Assembly: GCA_050945995.1 (NCBI GenBank)
Contig: JBMNUA010000098.1
Location: forward strand, 1-8,684
Reading direction: 5' to 3'
DNA: 8,684 nucleotides
Origin: RUG11247 sp050945995
Lineage (GTDB): Bacteria > Bacillota > Clostridia > Christensenellales > Aristaeellaceae
Below are positions 1 through 6,342 of the stretch, in pieces. The notes beneath the pieces are model-generated. The model was not told the DNA's origin. It ran no database searches and worked only from the letters and a program-made list of their open reading frames with translations. Both the position numbers and the translations under genes were made by a program. The stretch's first letter is position 1. The number at the start of each line of letters is the position of its first letter.

Positions 1-615
1 GAATACATCTACGACGCGCAGGCGGCGCATGATTTGATCGCGGCGGACGCGCGCATCGGGGACATCTACCTCGTCGGGCACTCGCTGGGCGCGATGGTCG
101 CGCCGCGCGCCGCGGACGCGCTGGATTCCGAGCGGATCAAGGGCGCGGCGCTGATCGCGGGCACGCCGCATTCGCTCAGCGAGATCGCGTTGCGGCAGAT
201 GCGCGACCAGGGCATGGATCAGGCGCAGATTGACACGCTCGCGGCGCAGTTTGACGCGATGAACGACATGACGGACGCGCAGCTTCAGGAAACCACCGCG
301 CTGGGATCGCCCCTCTGGTACTGGAAGGATCAAGCAGGCGACGACCCCGCGGCGCGCATCCTCGCGCGCGGGCTGCCGGTGCTGATTTTGCAGGGCGGCA
401 AGGATTTTCAGGTGCTGCCGGCGGAGGGCATCGAGGCGTGGCAGGCGGCGCTTGCGGATTACGAGGGAGCGACCTACCGGTACTACCCCGACATGAACCA
501 CATGCTGTGCGACATGGCGGGCGAGCCGACGGAAACGGCGGCGGATTATATGGAATTAACGGGCATCTCGCCGCAGTTGGTCGCAGACATCGCGGCGTGG
601 ATTCACGAACAGTAA
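1..615 (+). CDS. Alpha/beta hydrolase (C-terminal part, start outside window)
   Basis: The reading frame is open from base 1 and ends at a TAA, giving 204 visible residues of a serine hydrolase. The nucleophile elbow GHSLG is at visible residues 26-30 (Ser28). An acid candidate, Asp135, follows the strand LPVLILQGG. The likely catalytic His167 lies in the motif DMNHM. Order and spacing fit the Ser-Asp-His triad of the alpha/beta hydrolase fold. The segment between Ser and Asp is helical and charged, as in a cap or lid. The substrate cannot be read from this part; esterase- or peptidase-like members of the fold are possible. The N-terminal portion with the oxyanion region is missing from the window. 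The stop lies only 12 bases before the next promoter and no terminator is seen between them, so readthrough would enter the T-box leader and meet its terminator. The TTG at 34 is inside the gene, not its start. Confidence 0.88.
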   Translation, partial: EYIYDAQAAHDLIAADARIGDIYLVGHSLGAMVAPRAADALDSERIKGAALIAGTPHSLSEIALRQMRDQGMDQAQIDTLAAQFDAMNDMTDAQLQETTALGSPLWYWKDQAGDDPAARILARGLPVLILQGGKDFQVLPAEGIEAWQAALADYEGATYRYYPDMNHMLCDMAGEPTETAADYMELTGISPQLVADIAAWIHEQ

Positions 616-627
616 CACGGATTTCAT

Positions 628-656
628 TTGACATCGGGGAACGGGCGGGATATACT
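628..656 (+). promoter_or_regulatory. Sigma-A promoter of the alaS operon
   Basis: A perfect -35 box TTGACA (628-633) is separated by 17 bases from a -10 box TATACT (651-656). Transcription should start around 662-664, at the very beginning of the T-box leader. The match in boxes and spacing is near consensus, which suits a housekeeping gene whose output is set mainly by attenuation in the leader. Confidence 0.9.
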
Positions 657-661
657 ATTGC

Positions 662-892
662 ATAGGGATGAAACCGTCGCAGCGCGCGCAGAGAGACGGC
701 GCGTGGTGAGAGCCGGAGGCGCGGCGACGGGTTGCCGCCCCCGCGGTGTTTTAACAGCCGCGCCCCGCGCAGGAAATGGCGCGGCGGGTTCGCCCACGTT
801 ATCGGGCTGTGAGAGGGCTTGAAAAAGCCAATCAGGGTGGTACCGCGAAACGCGCCTTTCGTCCTTGAATAAGGACGGCGGCGCTATTTTTT
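662..892 (+). promoter_or_regulatory. T-box leader, tRNA-Ala sensing
   Basis: The canonical T-box sequence AGGGTGGTACCGCG is present at 834-847, preceded by a stem III-like hairpin with a GAAA loop (GGCTT 816-820, AAGCC 825-829). Stem I can be drawn as a long helix: CCGTCGC at 674-680 with GCGACGG at 724-730, an A-G mismatch, then GCGC 682-685 with GCGC 719-722. The conserved AGAGAG (690-695) and a GGTGAGAGCC segment lie in its distal part. GGG 665-667 can pair with the C-run at 738-742 to close a specifier loop, placing GCC (alanine) at 734-736 as the best specifier candidate. Further hairpins at 742-762, 765-784 and 786-795 occupy the stem II/pseudoknot zone. Uncharged tRNA-Ala should pair with the T-box bulge and favour the antiterminator. 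The T-box call is secure; the exact specifier codon is inferred. Confidence 0.93.
852..892 (+). terminator. T-box intrinsic terminator
   Basis: GCGCC (852-856) pairs with GGCGC (880-884), and CGTCCTT (860-866) pairs with AAGGACG (871-877). The stem is followed by TATTTTTT. The 5' arm overlaps the CCTT segment that the T-box sequence needs for the alternative antiterminator, so the two structures exclude each other. Confidence 0.9.
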
Positions 893-908
893 ATGGGAGG
901 GATGGACG

Positions 909-2855
909 ATGAATCCAAGCATTCAGACGGCGGGCGATCTGCGGGAGATGTTTCTTCGCTTCATGGAGGGAAAGGGGCACGCGCTGATCCCGAGCGCGTC
1001 GGTCGTGCCGGAGAACGACCCGACGGTGCTATTCACCACGGCGGGGATGCACCCGCTCGTCCCCTATTTACAGGGGCAGAAGCATCCGATGGGCACAAGG
1101 CTCGCCAACGTGCAAAAGTGCATCCGCACCGGCGACATCGACGACGTGGGCGACGCGAGCCATTTTACGTTTTTTGAGATGCTGGGCAACTGGTCGCTGG
1201 GCGATTACTTCAAAAAAGAGGCGATCGCATGGTCGTGGGAGTTTCTGACGGCGAAGGAGTGGCTGGGCATCGAGCCGGAAAAGCTGGCATTTTCCGTGTT
1301 CGCGGGCGACGAGGACGCGCCGCGCGACGAGGAGGCGGCGGATTACTGGAAGCGCGCGGGCGTGGCGGAGGATCGCATCTTCTATCTGCCCAAGGAGCAC
1401 AACTGGTGGGGACCCGCGGGGCAGACCGGCCCGTGCGGTCCGGACACCGAGATGTTCTACATCACAGAAAAACAGCCCTGCGGCGCGGACTGCTCGCCCG
1501 CGTGCAGCTGCGGCAGATATTTGGAAATTTGGAACGACGTGTTCATGCAGTACGACAAGCAGGCGGACGGAAGTTTCCTACCGCTTGAGCAGAAGTGCGT
1601 CGATACGGGGATGGGGCTGGAGCGCACCTTCTGCGTTTTGATGGGCATGGAGAGCGCGTATGACACCTCCCTCTTTGCGGGGATCATCGGAAAGATTGAG
1701 GCGTTGTCCGGGGAGAAATACGGCGCGGACGCGGATGATCTCAAGTCCTTTCGCATCATCGCCGATCACCTGCGCACCGCCACCTTCCTCATCGGCGACG
1801 ACAAGGGCGTGACGCCCTCGAACGTCGATCAGGGCTATGTGCTCCGGCGGCTCATCCGGCGCGCGGTGCGCCACGGGATGAAGCTGTCGATGCCCGAGGG
1901 GTTCACCAGCCAGATCGCGCAGGTGGTGATCGACCAGTACGGGCAGACCTACCCCGAGCTGACCCGAAACGGCGCGCACATCCTCGAGCAGTTGAAGCTG
2001 GAGGAGGAGCGCTTCCAAAAGACCTTGAAAAAGGGCTTGGGCGAGTTTGAGAAGGTGATGGGCAACCTATCGCGCACGAAGGACGCGCTGGAAGCGGCGC
2101 GCGCCGAGCGGACGCCCGAAGCGGCGAAGCGGCTGCGACCCACGCCGGAGAATCAGCCGATCATACAAGCCTTGAACGCCGGCACGGCGACGGACGCGAT
2201 GTTTGACGAGGCGATCGCAAAGCTCGACACCATCGACGGGCGAAGCGCGTTCAAGCTCTACGACACCTTCGGCTTCCCGGTGGAGATCACCGCCGAGATG
2301 GCGGCGGAGCGCGGGCTGAAGGTGGACATGGAAGATTTTCAGGCGCGCTTCAAGCAGCACCAGGCGACCTCGCAGGCGGGCGCGGACAAGCGCTTCAAGG
2401 GCGGGTTGGGCGATCATTCCGTGGAGACGACGAAGCTTCACACGGCGACGCATCTTTTGCACGCGGCGCTTCGCAAGGTATTGGGCGAGGACGTCGCGCA
2501 GCGGGGCTCGAACATCACCGCCGAGCGGCTGCGATTCGACTTCTCCTTCGGGCGCAAGATGACAAAAGAGGAATTGACCGAGGTGGAGAAGCTGGTAAAT
2601 GGAGCGATCCGCGCGGGCGCGCCGGTGTCCATCGAGGAGATGACGGTGGACGAGGCGAAGGCGCGCGGGGCGATCGGGCTATTTGAATCGCGCTACGGCG
2701 AGCGCGTGAAGGTATACAAAATGGGCGATTTCTCGATGGAGATTTGCGGCGGTCCGCATGTCGAGAACACGGGCGCGCTTGAATCGTTTCAAATCACAAA
2801 AGAGGAGTCCTCCTCGGCGGGCGTGCGGCGGATCAAAGCGGTTGTGGGGAAATGA
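909..2855 (+). CDS. alaS: Alanyl-tRNA synthetase, compact form without C-Ala domain
   Basis: This cytoplasmic class II enzyme charges tRNA-Ala. The ATG follows GGGAGGG at 895-901. Residues 1-100 carry the AlaRS catalytic signature, including FFEMLGNWSLGDYF (89-102). The DTGMGLER segment is at 232-239 and the arginine-rich GYVLRRLIRRAVRHG helix at 309-323. The editing-site metal ligands are present as HTATH (511-515) and C613xxxH617. At 648 residues it is well short of the usual 870-880: the protein stops right after RRIKAVVGK, where E. coli-type enzymes continue into the coiled coil and C-Ala domain. The glycine-rich beta-barrel that normally precedes HxxxH is also missing. A four-cysteine cluster (191, 195, 199, 201) and an alanine- and charge-rich insertion (about 384-440) are further differences. 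Control by an alanine-type T-box supports the assignment. It resembles short AlaRS forms recalled from some Clostridia and small-genome bacteria; that comparison is from memory. Confidence 0.95.
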   Translation: MNPSIQTAGDLREMFLRFMEGKGHALIPSASVVPENDPTVLFTTAGMHPLVPYLQGQKHPMGTRLANVQKCIRTGDIDDVGDASHFTFFEMLGNWSLGDYFKKEAIAWSWEFLTAKEWLGIEPEKLAFSVFAGDEDAPRDEEAADYWKRAGVAEDRIFYLPKEHNWWGPAGQTGPCGPDTEMFYITEKQPCGADCSPACSCGRYLEIWNDVFMQYDKQADGSFLPLEQKCVDTGMGLERTFCVLMGMESAYDTSLFAGIIGKIEALSGEKYGADADDLKSFRIIADHLRTATFLIGDDKGVTPSNVDQGYVLRRLIRRAVRHGMKLSMPEGFTSQIAQVVIDQYGQTYPELTRNGAHILEQLKLEEERFQKTLKKGLGEFEKVMGNLSRTKDALEAARAERTPEAAKRLRPTPENQPIIQALNAGTATDAMFDEAIAKLDTIDGRSAFKLYDTFGFPVEITAEMAAERGLKVDMEDFQARFKQHQATSQAGADKRFKGGLGDHSVETTKLHTATHLLHAALRKVLGEDVAQRGSNITAERLRFDFSFGRKMTKEELTEVEKLVNGAIRAGAPVSIEEMTVDEAKARGAIGLFESRYGERVKVYKMGDFSMEICGGPHVENTGALESFQITKEESSSAGVRRIKAVVGK

Positions 2856-2856
2856 G

Positions 2857-3309
2857 ATGGAGATTGAGTTTACAACGGTTTGCCGGATCACCGACCTCGC
2901 GACGGGGCGCATCCTCGCGCAGGAGCGGGTGAAGAGCTGGCAGGGGGTGGCGTTTCCCGGCGGGCATGTCGAGGAGAACGAGAGCGCGGTCGAGGCGGTC
3001 AAACGCGAGGTGCGCGAGGAGACGGGGCTTGAGATAGAAAACATCGCATACACGGGACTTGTGCACTGGATCGAGCCGGATGGCAAGCGCACGCTGATCT
3101 TCGCGTTCGTCGCGGATTGGGCGGGCGGCGCGCTGACCGAAACCTGCGACGAGGGGCGCAATTTCTGGGTTGCGCCCGCGCAGTTTGAAGCGCACACGCT
3201 CAGCCCGCATCTGCGCGATCAGCTGCCTTTGTTCGAGCGCGGCGCGTTTCGCGAATGCTTTTACGGGCTGGATGGGGACGCGCGGCTTGCGCCGGTCATC
3301 ACGCCATAA
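2857..3309 (+). CDS. Nudix (MutT-like) hydrolase
   Basis: A 150-residue protein with a complete Nudix box at residues 36-58: G36, then E42, then R50-E-V-R-E-E-T-G-L58, matching GX5EX7REUXEEXGU with the metal-binding glutamates intact. It should hydrolyse a nucleoside diphosphate linked to another group. The N-terminal strands (FTTVCRITD) and a WQGVAFPGG segment before the box are typical of MutT/8-oxo-dGTP-type members, but the substrate is not settled by sequence. The chosen ATG lies one base after the alaS TGA, so translational coupling is likely. Longer forms starting inside alaS are open in this frame but would overlap its conserved editing-domain end. It is followed after 14 bases by the G1P dehydrogenase, in the same transcription unit. 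Confidence 0.9.
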   Translation: MEIEFTTVCRITDLATGRILAQERVKSWQGVAFPGGHVEENESAVEAVKREVREETGLEIENIAYTGLVHWIEPDGKRTLIFAFVADWAGGALTETCDEGRNFWVAPAQFEAHTLSPHLRDQLPLFERGAFRECFYGLDGDARLAPVITP

Positions 3310-3323
3310 AAAGGAGGAGCACC

Positions 3324-4688
3324 ATGCTGGATTTTGCGAACATGACATTTGACGAATTGACGAAGGAGGGCGGCTACGACTGCGACTGCGGAAAGCGGCA
3401 CGCGACCGACCTTCGGTACCTGAAAATCGGCAAGGGCGTGGTCGAGATGCTGCCGGAGGGGCTTGCGCGCGTGGGCGCGAAGCGCCCGATGGTGATCTGC
3501 GACAAGAACACCTACGGCGCGGCGGGCGCGCGGGTGGCGGAGATTTTAAGCCGCGCGGGCATCGCGCACGCCATGCACATCATCCCCGCGCGCGGCGAGC
3601 AGCTCACCCCCGCGGAGTACGAGCTCGGCTCGATCGCCATGCAGTTTGACCCGGCATGCGATTTCCTGCTCGCGGTGGGTTCGGGCGTGATCAACGATTT
3701 GACGAAGGTGATGGGGCACGCGACGGGGCGCGCGACGGGCGTGGTGGCGACCGCGCCGTCGATGGACGGGTATTCCTCGAACTCCTCCTCCATGGAGGTG
3801 CAAAACGTCAAAACAACGCTGTACAACAAGTGCCCGGCGCTGATCCTCTGCGACACCGAGATCATGGCCGCCGCGCCGATGCGGATGCTGTGGGCGGGGC
3901 TGGGCGACATGGTGGCGAAGTACATCTCCGTATGCGAATGGCGGATTGCGAACATCGTGATCGGCGAATACTACTGCGAGCGCGTGGCGGAGATGATGCG
4001 CGCGTCGCTGAAAAAGATCATGGCGGCGGCATCGGGCATCGCAAGCCGCGACCCGGACGCGATCGGCGCGATTGTCGAGGGGCTCGTGCTGGCGGGCATG
4101 GCGATGAGCTACGCGCAGGTTTCCAGACCCGCGTCGGGGCTCGAGCATTATTTTTCGCATGTGTGGGAGATGCGCGCGCTTGCAAACGGCGCGCACGCGG
4201 ATTTGCACGGCATACAGGTGGGCATCGGCACGCTTTTATGCTTTGGCATCTACGAGCGGCTGCGAAAAGCGACGCCGGATTGCGAGAAGGCATTGAAATC
4301 GGTGGCGGAATTCGACCGCGCGGCGTGGGAGAAGAACATCGCGCGGGTGTTTGGGGCGACCGCGCCGAGCATCTTCAAGATCGAGGAGCAGGCGGGGAAG
4401 AACGACCCGGCGAAGCACGCGGCGCGGCTTAAGACGATCCTCGCGCGCTGGGACGAGATTTTGAAAGTCATCGACGAGGAGCTGCCGGACGCGGCGTGGG
4501 TCGAGGGCGTGATGGCGCAGACGGGCATGCCGATCAGACCGCGCGACATCGGTCTGACGGCAGAGGATGTGTCCGACGCGTTTGTCTGCGCGCGCGACAT
4601 CCGCGATAAGTACCTCTCGTGCTCCATGCTGTGGGATTTGGGGATGACGAAGGAGACGGCGGCGTGGCTGGCGGAGACGAATCGGTAG
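3324..4688 (+). CDS. araM: sn-Glycerol-1-phosphate dehydrogenase (AraM/EgsA type)
   Basis: A 454-residue member of the iron-dependent alcohol dehydrogenase / dehydroquinate synthase-like superfamily. It should reduce dihydroxyacetone phosphate to sn-glycerol-1-phosphate with NAD(P)H in the cytoplasm. Visible landmarks: an N-terminal CDCGKRH element (20-26), the dinucleotide-binding GSGVINDLTK (119-128), the family hallmark APSMDGYSS (144-152), and candidate metal ligands Asp195 (GLGDMVAK), His275 (LEHYFSH) and His295 (HADLHG). The ATG has an excellent AAGGAGGAG site at 3311-3319; an upstream in-frame TTG inside the Nudix gene is rejected for lack of such a site. It is the last gene of the T-box operon and ends before a strong terminator. 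In Bacillus the AraM product feeds PcrB to make a heptaprenylglyceryl ether; no pcrB is visible here. Another polyol phosphate substrate is possible. Confidence 0.86.
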   Translation: MLDFANMTFDELTKEGGYDCDCGKRHATDLRYLKIGKGVVEMLPEGLARVGAKRPMVICDKNTYGAAGARVAEILSRAGIAHAMHIIPARGEQLTPAEYELGSIAMQFDPACDFLLAVGSGVINDLTKVMGHATGRATGVVATAPSMDGYSSNSSSMEVQNVKTTLYNKCPALILCDTEIMAAAPMRMLWAGLGDMVAKYISVCEWRIANIVIGEYYCERVAEMMRASLKKIMAAASGIASRDPDAIGAIVEGLVLAGMAMSYAQVSRPASGLEHYFSHVWEMRALANGAHADLHGIQVGIGTLLCFGIYERLRKATPDCEKALKSVAEFDRAAWEKNIARVFGATAPSIFKIEEQAGKNDPAKHAARLKTILARWDEILKVIDEELPDAAWVEGVMAQTGMPIRPRDIGLTAEDVSDAFVCARDIRDKYLSCSMLWDLGMTKETAAWLAETNR

Positions 4689-4696
4689 ACAAATTA

Positions 4697-4729
4697 CGCC
4701 GGAGGGAAGAAATTCCCTCCGGCGCTTTT
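4697..4729 (+). terminator. Intrinsic terminator of the alaS operon
   Basis: A perfect 12-bp stem (CGCCGGAGGGAA 4697-4708 with TTCCCTCCGGCG 4713-4724) closes a GAAA loop and is followed by GCTTTT. It starts 8 bases after the G1P dehydrogenase stop. The gene on the other side is convergent, so the hairpin may also slow minus-strand transcription, though its T-run in that direction is poor. Confidence 0.88.
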
Positions 4730-4753
4730 CAATCCATGTGCCTGACGGCGCGT

Positions 4754-5017
4754 CTACGCCTTTTTCCGGTGGAAGATCGCGCCGAAGATGAGCAGCACCA
4801 GGCACGCGCCGCCGATGGCGATGAGTAAACTCCAGATGTTAAAGCCGGTGACGCCCTCTGTTCCAAGGAAGGTGGAGGCGATCCAGCCGCCCAGCCCCGC
4901 GCCGATGATGCCCACGATAATGTTGGCGAGCGCGCCCATGCCCGCGTCGCGCTTCATGATCTTGCTCGCGATCCAGCCCGCGAGCGCGCCGAAAATAATC
5001 CAAAGAATAATGCCCAT
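4754..5017 (-). CDS. GlsB/YeaQ/YmgE-family small membrane protein
   Basis: An 87-residue hydrophobic protein with three predicted transmembrane segments (about 3-19, 30-50 and 60-82). Each is rich in small residues, for example GALAGWIAS, GIIGAGLGGWIAS and GGACLVLLIFG, and the protein ends in a short basic tail (HRKKA). The pattern matches the transglycosylase-associated (GlsB/YeaQ/YmgE) stress-protein family of the cell membrane, whose biochemical role is poorly known. Length is normal for the family. The ATG at 5015-5017 is preceded by AGTGAGG (minus strand, 5025-5031) at seven bases. It is monocistronic and convergent with the alaS operon. A possible promoter lies at 5050-5078; no general-stress sigma-B promoter was recognised. 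Confidence 0.9.
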   Translation of the reverse strand: MGIILWIIFGALAGWIASKIMKRDAGMGALANIIVGIIGAGLGGWIASTFLGTEGVTGFNIWSLLIAIGGACLVLLIFGAIFHRKKA

Positions 5018-5049
5018 GATACGACCTCACTTTCAACTCATAGCGATAG

Positions 5050-5078
5050 ATAGTATACGCGCACATTGCGCTTGGCAA
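5050..5078 (-). promoter_or_regulatory. Possible promoter of the small membrane protein gene
   Basis: On the minus strand, TTGCCA (5073-5078) lies 17 bases from TACTAT (5050-5055); an overlapping TATACT (5052-5057) would give only 15 bases. The position, some 33 bases before the coding start, suits this gene. The -35 is fair and the -10 assignment is ambiguous. Confidence 0.45.
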
Positions 5079-5135
5079 TATGGTATTATTTTCTATACAC
5101 GCGCGGCGCGAAATAGAATCGTTTTGAGAAATAAA

Positions 5136-5302
5136 TTATGGCGATACCGCATAAAGGGGACGTGCGCTGACGAGGTGAATTTTCGTCAGGTTGGGCTTGC
5201 AGAATCCGCAGGCGTAGTAGTGCTACGTCAAGGGTTTTGCAGGCACAAGATGGCGGAAATGCATCCGTCCGCGCACGTTCGATTTGTGCGGTATTGCCTT
5301 AT
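5136..5302. mobile_element. MITE-like 159-bp inverted-repeat element with TTAT target duplication
   Basis: The core is 5140-5298. Its ends form a 15-bp terminal inverted repeat: GGCGATACCGCATAA (5140-5154) against TTGTGCGGTATTGCC (5284-5298), 13 of 15 identical, with both mismatches able to form G-U pairs in RNA. A second inverted repeat lies just inside (5158-5167 with 5271-5280; GGACGTGCGC against GCGCACGTTC). The interior holds small hairpins: TGACGA/TCGTCA (5168-5188), GCTTGC/GCAGGC (5195-5213) and CGTAG/CTACG (5213-5227). The core is flanked on both sides by TTAT (5136-5139 and 5299-5302). No protein is encoded. This is what a non-autonomous miniature transposable element looks like; the parent transposase family is not recognised. 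A structured RNA is an alternative reading. Confidence 0.65.
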
Positions 5303-6150
5303 GCGTCCTCGCCCGTCCAGCGCTTGCGAAATGCGGCGGGGGTCAAGCCCTCGCGCGATTTGAACAGCTGTATGAAGTGGTTGACGTCGCCATAGCCGGT
5401 GCGCACGGCGATTTCGCCCACGGTGTCGCCGGTGTGTTTGAGCAGCGCCTTGGCGCGGTTGATGCGAACGGAGATGACGTATTCGTTGGGCGAATAGCCG
5501 GTGTATTTCTTAAATTCGCGCGAGAGGTGGTATTTGCTGACGTTGAAGCGCTCGGCAAGCGCGTCGAGCGTGATGGGCGCGGCGTAGTTGCGGTTGATGT
5601 GCGCCATGATGCCCTCGACGTATTTGGGCATCACGCCCTGTTCGGCAAGGCGCGTGTCATCCGCGACGATCAGCTCGGTTAAAATGCAGAGAATGGTTTT
5701 GGAGGCGACGAGCTCGCTTTTCGGACCGGGGGGCATGCGCGCGCTCATCTGCAAATCGCCAATCCATTCGCGCAATTTTGTGCCCGCCTCCGCGCGAAAC
5801 ACGAGCCTGCGCGCGCTGAGCAATTGGTTATAGTAGACGGGGAAACTTTGACCATTTATGTTAAAATAGTCGTACTTCCAATCCGCGCCGGGCGCGGGGC
5901 GGTAGGCGTACGGCTGTTTACAATGGATGATGAAGCCCTCACCCGCGCCGACGGCGTAGTGGCGGTCGAGGTACTCGAGCTCGCCCTTGCCCGCGTGCGT
6001 ATACAGTAGAAGGAAGCTGTCGATCCCGCGCCCCTCCGCCGCGCCGCCGTCGGACTCGCCCGCGAACTGCAAATACAGATAGTTCTGTTTCGCGGTATTG
6101 CTGGGCGTAAAGAACGCGCCGATCTTCCCGTGCGCGTTTGTCTGATTCAT
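5299..6150 (-). CDS. AraC-family transcriptional regulator
   Basis: A 283-residue DNA-binding regulator. Residues about 1-120 form a cupin-like AraC sensor domain with the HCKQPYAYRP turn at 76-85 typical of this class. The C-terminal part (about 177-279) holds the two helix-turn-helix units: TLDALAERFNVSKYHLSREF at 194-213 and TVGEIAVRTGYGDVNHFIQL at 243-262, followed by GLTPAAFRKRW. The start at 6148-6150 is chosen because GGGAGGAG lies five bases upstream on the minus strand (6156-6163); an in-frame ATG 78 bases further upstream has no such site and would lie next to a palindromic operator. The inducer is unknown, probably a sugar or oligosaccharide by analogy with the family. The gene is divergent from the solute-binding protein gene, its likely target. 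Its TAA stop falls inside the TTAT repeat flanking the MITE-like element. Confidence 0.93.
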   Translation of the reverse strand: MNQTNAHGKIGAFFTPSNTAKQNYLYLQFAGESDGGAAEGRGIDSFLLLYTHAGKGELEYLDRHYAVGAGEGFIIHCKQPYAYRPAPGADWKYDYFNINGQSFPVYYNQLLSARRLVFRAEAGTKLREWIGDLQMSARMPPGPKSELVASKTILCILTELIVADDTRLAEQGVMPKYVEGIMAHINRNYAAPITLDALAERFNVSKYHLSREFKKYTGYSPNEYVISVRINRAKALLKHTGDTVGEIAVRTGYGDVNHFIQLFKSREGLTPAAFRKRWTGEDA

Positions 6151-6225
6151 GCGGGCTCCTCCCATGGTGTCTGATTCCATCAAATGATGTTGAGGGTGCC
6201 GGAAGTCCATTTCTACCAAATTTAT

Positions 6226-6271
6226 CACAATATATTGTGCTCATTACCGATTACCTGCACAATATATTGTG
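6226..6271. promoter_or_regulatory. Tandem NrdR-like boxes
   Basis: Two identical perfect 14-bp palindromes, CACAATATATTGTG, lie at 6226-6239 and 6258-6271. Their centres are 32 bp apart, about three helical turns, so bound proteins would face the same side of the DNA. From established knowledge, the sequence equals the core of the NrdR box (CACWATATATWGTG), and NrdR boxes typically occur as pairs with 31-32 bp centre spacing. They fall 76-121 bases upstream of the AraC-family gene, within its predicted leader. No ribonucleotide reductase gene is visible in the window, so the target is unclear. Confidence 0.75.
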
Positions 6272-6309
6272 GGTCAATCGCGTGAAATGGGCTTTTGACA
6301 TCCGAAACG

Positions 6310-6339
6310 ATGATAGCACAAAAAATCAACAACTGTCAA
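6310..6339 (-). promoter_or_regulatory. Promoter of the AraC-family gene
   Basis: On the minus strand a perfect TTGACA (6334-6339) is followed after 18 bases by TATCAT (6310-6315), which carries an extended -10 TGC. The start would be near 6303, giving a leader of about 150 bases that contains both NrdR-like boxes. Confidence 0.7.
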
Positions 6340-6342
6340 CAA

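Noticed and set aside
3546..4432. Long frames on both strands overlapping the G1P dehydrogenase gene
   Set aside because: They are rich in Arg, Gly, Ala and His with no motifs and no ribosome binding sites, while the araM frame has clear family motifs. They are composition shadows.
5140..5298. Reading the inverted-repeat block as a terminator of the AraC-family gene
   Set aside because: Neither strand has a T-run after the outer stem, and the arms are more than 100 bases apart. A mobile repeat or structured RNA fits better.
5140..5300. CRISPR array
   Set aside because: The repeats here are inverted rather than regularly spaced direct repeats, and no cas genes are present.
4788..5363. A 191-codon plus-strand frame across the small membrane protein and the inverted-repeat element
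   Set aside because: It runs antisense to a well-supported gene and through the non-coding element, and has no ribosome binding site or domain pattern.
6295..6300. TTGACA on the plus strand downstream of the boxes, as a promoter for the solute-binding protein gene
   Set aside because: No acceptable -10 is found 16-18 bases downstream (ACAAAA at the expected place).
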